DNA of 64,000 bases from Dietzia alimentaria 72 (GTDB lineage: Bacteria; Actinomycetota; Actinomycetes; Mycobacteriales; Mycobacteriaceae): assembly GCF_000226215.1 (NCBI RefSeq), contig NZ_AGFF01000025.1, forward strand, positions 62,374 through 126,373, in the 5' to 3' direction. The first letter of the stretch is position 1. Every line of letters begins with the position of its first letter. The position numbers and the translations under genes were made by a program. Below the pieces are notes generated by a model. It searched no databases. It was given only the letters and a program-made list of their open reading frames with translations, and was not told where the DNA came from. Below are positions 60,257-64,000 of the stretch, piece by piece.

Positions 60257-61077
60257 CGCGGGGCTGTTCGGGGACCGAAACGGACCACCTCGCCGTCGGT
60301 CCCCGCCCGGGCGCCGTGCTCGAGCAACCGCTGGGCCAACTCGCCCGGCGGCGGGTTGTGGTGGCCCAGGTGCACGGCCACCACCTTGGTCCGCTCGTCC
60401 ACCGCTCCGGCCTCGCGAAGCCGCCGGAGCATCGCCCCGAAACGAGGCAGCCCCAGGTGGGCGGGGGAGATGTCCTCGCGGTCGCCGAGGGTCTCCTCCA
60501 GGAAGACCGCGTCGAAGCGGGCCCCGCGCACGGCGTCGAACCACCCGTCGTCCCACGGCCCGGTGTCGCTGGCCCACAGCAGGCGGGCGCCGCCGGGCCC
60601 GGTCACGTCGTACAGCACCGCGTCGCCGTCGCGGAACACGCGGTGACGGGCGGGCAGGACCCGCACCTCGTACGCGCCCACCGTGAGGTGGTCACCGGCC
60701 GTGACCGGGACAAAGCGCACCGGGTCGTCGGGGCCCACCCAGGGCCGACAGGAGTCGAGGGCGTCCGCGGGGCCAAACACCTCCAGCAGGCCAGCGTCGG
60801 GGATCCACGAGCGGAACAACAACGCTTGCGGCGCGAGGTGGTCGGCGTGCGCATGCGTGATGAGCAGATGTCTGACCGACGCCAGAGTTCGCCCGAGCCG
60901 CACGGCCGAGCTGGGCGCCTCGGGTCCGCAGTCGATCAGCAACTCGTCGTCGACGAGCGCGGAGGTCTGGCCGCGCACCACGCCGAGCCGTCTCGCCTCC
61001 CCGCACGACCCGCACCGGCAGAACGGGTTGGGCCAGCCGTCGGCCGCGCCGGTCCCCAGCAGGACGACCTCCATCAC
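60253..61077 (-). CDS. MBL-fold hydrolase in the B12 import operon
   Basis: This 274-residue protein has a C-x-C-x-x-C Cys set in F-C-R-C-G-S-C and the MBL signature T-H-A-H-A-D-H, as in PhnP/PqqB-like members. A similar MBL domain is, to my knowledge, fused to CobU-type enzymes in Streptomyces; that makes a link to corrinoid salvage plausible but unproven. The GTG start overlaps the BtuD stop by GTGA. Substrate unknown. Confidence 0.85.
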   Translation of the reverse strand: MMEVVLLGTGAADGWPNPFCRCGSCGEARRLGVVRGQTSALVDDELLIDCGPEAPSSAVRLGRTLASVRHLLITHAHADHLAPQALLFRSWIPDAGLLEVFGPADALDSCRPWVGPDDPVRFVPVTAGDHLTVGAYEVRVLPARHRVFRDGDAVLYDVTGPGGARLLWASDTGPWDDGWFDAVRGARFDAVFLEETLGDREDISPAHLGLPRFGAMLRRLREAGAVDERTKVVAVHLGHHNPPPGELAQRLLEHGARAGTDGEVVRFGPRTAPR

Positions 61078-61874
61078 GCCCCCGGCTCGCGAAGCGGCAG
61101 CACCGCGGGGCCGTCCCGGCGGCTGAGGACCTCCACGCGCGCTCCGTACACCTGCGCTACGCGTTCGACGGTGAGAACCTCCTCGGGTGGGCCCTCGGAG
61201 ACCACCCGGCCCCGGTCGAGCAACACCAGCCGCTCCCCGTAGTGGGCGGCCGACGTGAGATCGTGCATGGCCGCCAGCACGGTCAGGCCGCTCTCCCGGC
61301 GCATGCTGTCGACCAGGTCGAGCACCTGCTGCTGGTGACCGATGTCCAGCGCGCTCGTGGGCTCATCGAGCAGCAGGACCCGCGGCTCCTGCGCCAAGGA
61401 TCGGGCCAGCACCACACGCTGCAGCTCGCCGCCGGACAGCGTGGTGGCGATGCGGGAGGCGAGGTCCTGCAGGCCCAGGCGGTCGATCACGCGGTCCACG
61501 ATCTCGTGGTCGCGCGCGGTCTCGGTACCAAAGCGGGCGATGTGGGGGGTGCGCCCGAGGTGGATGAGCTCACGGGCGGTGACCCCCTCCGGCACTACCG
61601 GGCGCTGGGGCATCATCGCCACGGTCCGCGCCACCCTGCGTCGACCCGCCCGACGCGGGGCCAGCCCGTCGACCTCGAGGTGGCCTTCGGCCGGGATGAG
61701 GCCGGCCAGTGCGAACAGCAACGTCGTCTTACCCGAGCCGTTGGGGCCCACCAGGGAGACCCAGGATCCCGCTTCCACGGTCAGGTCGATGCCGTGCAGG
61801 ATGTCGGTGCGGTCCCGTGTGACGCGCAGGTCACTGCAGGCCAGGGCGTACGACGCCCGCGGGGTGGTGCTCAT
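61074..61874 (-). CDS. btuD: ABC transporter ATPase, BtuD/FecE type
   Basis: This 266-residue ATPase has Walker A G-P-N-G-S-G-K-T-T, signature L-S-G-G-E-L-Q and Walker B V-L-L-L-D-E-P. It is the partner of the FecCD permease; starts and stops overlap by 4 bp in order BtuF-BtuC-BtuD. The B12 riboswitch at the head of this operon indicates a corrinoid rather than siderophore substrate. Confidence 0.9.
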   Translation of the reverse strand: MSTTPRASYALACSDLRVTRDRTDILHGIDLTVEAGSWVSLVGPNGSGKTTLLFALAGLIPAEGHLEVDGLAPRRAGRRRVARTVAMMPQRPVVPEGVTARELIHLGRTPHIARFGTETARDHEIVDRVIDRLGLQDLASRIATTLSGGELQRVVLARSLAQEPRVLLLDEPTSALDIGHQQQVLDLVDSMRRESGLTVLAAMHDLTSAAHYGERLVLLDRGRVVSEGPPEEVLTVERVAQVYGARVEVLSRRDGPAVLPLREPGA

Positions 61875-62899
61875 ATGTGCCCCCGGCTCCGGCGCAGGAC
61901 GATCAGGAAGAACGGGGCGCCGATAGCCGCGGTCACCACGCCGATGGGCAGCTCGGCCGGGCTCATCGCCGTGCGGGCCACGACGTCGGCGAGGATGAGA
62001 AAGGTGGCGCCGGTCAGCAGCGACACCGGCAGCAGCAACCGGTGCCCCGGGCCGATGAGCATGCGCACGGCGTGCGGGATGACGATGCCCACGAACCCGA
62101 TGAGGCCGGACACCGAGACCACCGCCGCAGTACCGAGCGTCGCCACGCTGATGAGCACCAGCCGTACCCGCGCCGGGGCGATCCCGAGGGTCGCGGCCTC
62201 CGCGTCGCCGACCGCCATCACGTCGAGGGTGCGCCGGAAAAGGGCGATCACCGCCACCGACAGGATCACGTAGGGCAGCACTGTCCGCACGTCGGCCCAC
62301 CCGCTGGTCGTGAGTCGGCCGAGCATCCACGAGTACACCTGCCGCAGTGTGTCGTCGTGGCGTTGCATGAAGAACGTCTGGATGGCGCTGGCGAACGCCG
62401 CCACGGCGACGCCGGCGAGGATGATGACGACCTCGCTGCGACCACCGCCGACGCTGCGCCCCAGCGTGTAGGTCGCAAGCACCGCGATCATGCCGCCGGC
62501 AAACGCTGCGGGCGGCACCAACGCCGATCCCATCGCGCCGCCCGCGACGATGGCCAGGGTCGCGCCGAGGCCTGCGCCGCTGGACACGCCCAGCAGGTAC
62601 GGGTCGGCGAGCGGGTTGCGGAACACGCCCTGGTAGGTGGCGCCGGCGATCGCCAACATCGCGCCGACGATCGCGCCCAGCACCACCCGTGGGATGCGGA
62701 TCTCCCACAGGATGACCTGCTGGCGGGCGGTGAATCCGGAGTCCACGTCGATCAGTGGCAGCCGGTCGACCAACTCGAGCACCACGCCGCCGGGGGTGAG
62801 CCCGGCCGGGCCGATGAGCGTGCCCAGCAGGACGGCCGCGGCCAGGAGCAATGTCGCCCCGCCCAGCACCAGGGCGTGGCGGGGCGACGGGCGGGTCAC
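61871..62899 (-). CDS. btuC: FecCD-type permease, BtuC
   Basis: This protein of about 342 residues has nine to ten hydrophobic segments. R-I-P-R-V-V-L-G-A-I-V-G-A-M-L-A is followed by N-P-L-A-D-P-Y-L-L-G-V-S-S-G-A, and the last part has I-G-F-V-G-I-V-I-P-H-A-V-R. These are BtuC/FecCD loops. GTG 62899 overlaps the BtuF stop by GTGA and is preferred over upstream in-frame starts that read Arg-rich sequence. Confidence 0.92.
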   Translation of the reverse strand: MTRPSPRHALVLGGATLLLAAAVLLGTLIGPAGLTPGGVVLELVDRLPLIDVDSGFTARQQVILWEIRIPRVVLGAIVGAMLAIAGATYQGVFRNPLADPYLLGVSSGAGLGATLAIVAGGAMGSALVPPAAFAGGMIAVLATYTLGRSVGGGRSEVVIILAGVAVAAFASAIQTFFMQRHDDTLRQVYSWMLGRLTTSGWADVRTVLPYVILSVAVIALFRRTLDVMAVGDAEAATLGIAPARVRLVLISVATLGTAAVVSVSGLIGFVGIVIPHAVRMLIGPGHRLLLPVSLLTGATFLILADVVARTAMSPAELPIGVVTAAIGAPFFLIVLRRSRGHI

Positions 62900-63813
62900 G
62901 GGGCGGGCTGGTTCGCGGGGATCTGCCCGACGATCGCGGCGACCTCGCGCATGAAGTCCACCACGCGCGGGCCCCACCGGCTGGCCAGGTCTTCATCCAC
63001 CAGGTGGACGCGGCCCTCGCGCACCGCGGTCAGGCCGTCCCAGCCCGGCCGCTCGGCGACGGTCTCGGGAGTGGCGCCGCAGCACTGGCCGTCGGCGAGG
63101 AACACGACATCCGGGTCGGTCTCGAGGATGAGCTCCTCGGACAGTTGGGGGTAGGCGTCGTCGCCGGTCGCGACGGAGGTCAGGCCGAGCTGGGAGTACA
63201 CCTCGCCGATGAAAGTGGCGTCGGTGACGGTGTAGTAGGTGTCGTCGAGCTCGTGGAAGTACGTCAGCGGGCTCTCGCGCTCCGGAACCGAGGCGACGAT
63301 CTCGTCAATCTCCCCCTGCATCCGCGAGACGAGTTCGGCGGCCTCGCCGATGTGTCCGGTGGCGGCGCCGACCTGCTCGAGCTGGGTGTAGGTGTCGTCG
63401 AGGGTCTGAGCGGCCGGCAGCTGCAGCACCTCGACGCCGGAACGTTCGAGCCCGTCCACGATGTCGCCGGAGTCGTCGGAGAGCACCACGAGGTCCGGTG
63501 CGTACCCCAGGATGGCCTCGAGGTTGGGCGTGTAGCCGGACAGCTCGGTGACCGGGGCTTCCTCCGGGTAGTCGGAGCGCTCGTCCACAGCCACGACCTG
63601 CTCCCCGGCGCCCACGGCATAGAGCATCTCGGTGGTGGTGGGGGCGAGCGAGACGATCGCCTGTGGTTCGCCTGCCGCTGTGGTGGTCTGGTCCGCCGGG
63701 GCCGCGTCATCGTCGGCGGTGCCGCTGCACGCCGAGGCGACCAGCGCGACTGCGGCCAGCGTGGCGGCGAGCATCGTGCGGGTTCGGGGCCGCCGGGTTC
63801 GTGGGTGGTGCAT
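62896..63813 (-). CDS. btuF: BtuF-like B12-binding lipoprotein
   Basis: This 305-residue lipoprotein has a signal peptide ending V-A-S-A-C-S. Its Peripla_BP_2 fold contains I-V-S-L-A-P-T-T-T-E-M-L-Y-A-V-G and L-V-V-L-S-D-D-S-G. ATG 63813 has GGAGG 5-6 nt upstream. A B12 riboswitch lies upstream, which fixes the substrate class as corrinoid by inference. Confidence 0.92.
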   Translation of the reverse strand: MHHPRTRRPRTRTMLAATLAAVALVASACSGTADDDAAPADQTTTAAGEPQAIVSLAPTTTEMLYAVGAGEQVVAVDERSDYPEEAPVTELSGYTPNLEAILGYAPDLVVLSDDSGDIVDGLERSGVEVLQLPAAQTLDDTYTQLEQVGAATGHIGEAAELVSRMQGEIDEIVASVPERESPLTYFHELDDTYYTVTDATFIGEVYSQLGLTSVATGDDAYPQLSEELILETDPDVVFLADGQCCGATPETVAERPGWDGLTAVREGRVHLVDEDLASRWGPRVVDFMREVAAIVGQIPANQPAP

Positions 63814-63914
63814 GACATCCTCCGGGGGTCGGAGGACGAAAACAGCTCGGCTGCGACGAGGGCGCCGCGGCACGCAACCGTCCTTCGTCCGAGGTCAGTT
63901 CGTACAGCGCCGCG

Positions 63915-64000
63915 GTACCGGCCGACCTGGCTCGCCCACTCAAAGTGGGATCACAGTTGCGGGACAGCGTCGGCATCTCACCGACTTCCACCGCGTACCA
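63915..64000 (-). ncRNA. Cobalamin riboswitch upstream of btuF, cut by window end
   Basis: On the minus strand the sequence reads GTGGAAGTCGGTGAGATGCC, then GACGCTGTCCCGCAACTGTGA and GGGCGAGCCAGG. These are the core and B12-box blocks of a cobalamin riboswitch. The 5' part lies beyond 64000. A GTAC-bounded GC hairpin after it may be the expression platform. Confidence 0.85.

Noticed and set aside
61877-63154. 425-codon plus-strand open frame
   Set aside because: Opposite btuC and btuF; repetitive charged composition.

Overview
The window is about 64 kb of very GC-rich chromosomal DNA with tightly packed genes on both strands. The cargo points to a mycolic-acid actinobacterium (order Mycobacteriales). 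It has an antigen-85-type mycolyltransferase, a small resuscitation-promoting-factor-like protein, an MmpL transporter, a mycofactocin-type SDR, a VirS/MymA-like locus and an IdeR-type iron box. Dietzia or a close relative of Rhodococcus/Gordonia fits best, but the genus is inference from gene content only. No rRNA, tRNA, CRISPR array, IS element, phage or plasmid gene was seen. This is core and shell chromosome rather than a mobile island.

Layout. (1) 0-7.5 kb: cobalamin synthesis, with partial cobG (minus), a cobalamin riboswitch, cobN-cobF (plus) and cbiB-cobC (minus). (2) 7.7-15 kb: an HdeD-like membrane protein, a 58-residue protein divergent from a TetR gene with two near-identical operators, an Old Yellow Enzyme, an atypical SDR behind a 14-codon leader ORF, a deaminase, a SnoaL-like protein, a GltS-like symporter and a Kv-like K+ channel. 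(3) 15.3-20 kb: an MprF/DUF2156-type membrane protein, SelO and a TspO-like protein. (4) 20-24.3 kb: a VirS-MymA-SadH-like locus followed by a dienelactone hydrolase. (5) 24.4-32.4 kb: SRPBCC, DUF2945, Rpf-like protein, MFS transporter, a repeat-rich gap, glutathione peroxidase, mycolyltransferase, alanine-type aminotransferase, and TerC behind a probable Mn2+ (yybP-ykoY) riboswitch. (6) 32.5-42.5 kb: a MocR regulator, mycofactocin-type SDR, FAD/Rieske oxidoreductase, Crp/Fnr regulator, cupin, a P1B ATPase with its own HMA protein, a glutaminase-STAS fusion and an AlkD-like protein. (7) 42.5-50.2 kb: a block of six glycosyltransferases plus a WcbI-type protein, mostly with 4-bp stop/start overlaps. 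(8) 50.3-54 kb: a TrpXYZ-like ABC importer and a siderophore-interacting protein behind an iron box. (9) 54-60.3 kb: DUF421, TauE/SafE and a persulfide-dioxygenase/rhodanese protein behind a CsoR/CstR-like operator, divergent from an MmpL-TetR pair with two inverted-repeat operators. (10) 60.3-64 kb: a BtuF-BtuC-BtuD vitamin B12 importer with an MBL protein, led by a second cobalamin riboswitch cut by the window end.

How the parts work together. B12 is made (CobG, CobN, CobF, CobC, CbiB) and scavenged (BtuFCD), and both arms carry B12 riboswitches. Metal homeostasis is controlled by RNA (TerC) and by protein-operator systems (iron box, metal ATPase). Persulfide detoxification couples an oxidising enzyme with a sulfur-anion exporter. 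The least explained unit is the glycosyltransferase/WcbI block: an apparently complete, translationally coupled set of cytoplasmic glycan-building enzymes with no polymerase, flippase or exporter beside it. The most unusual non-coding structures are long inverted repeats with 26-37-nt spacers in several intergenic gaps (strongest at 27.4 and 50.2 kb) and a nest of three repeat types at 27.27-27.5 kb.
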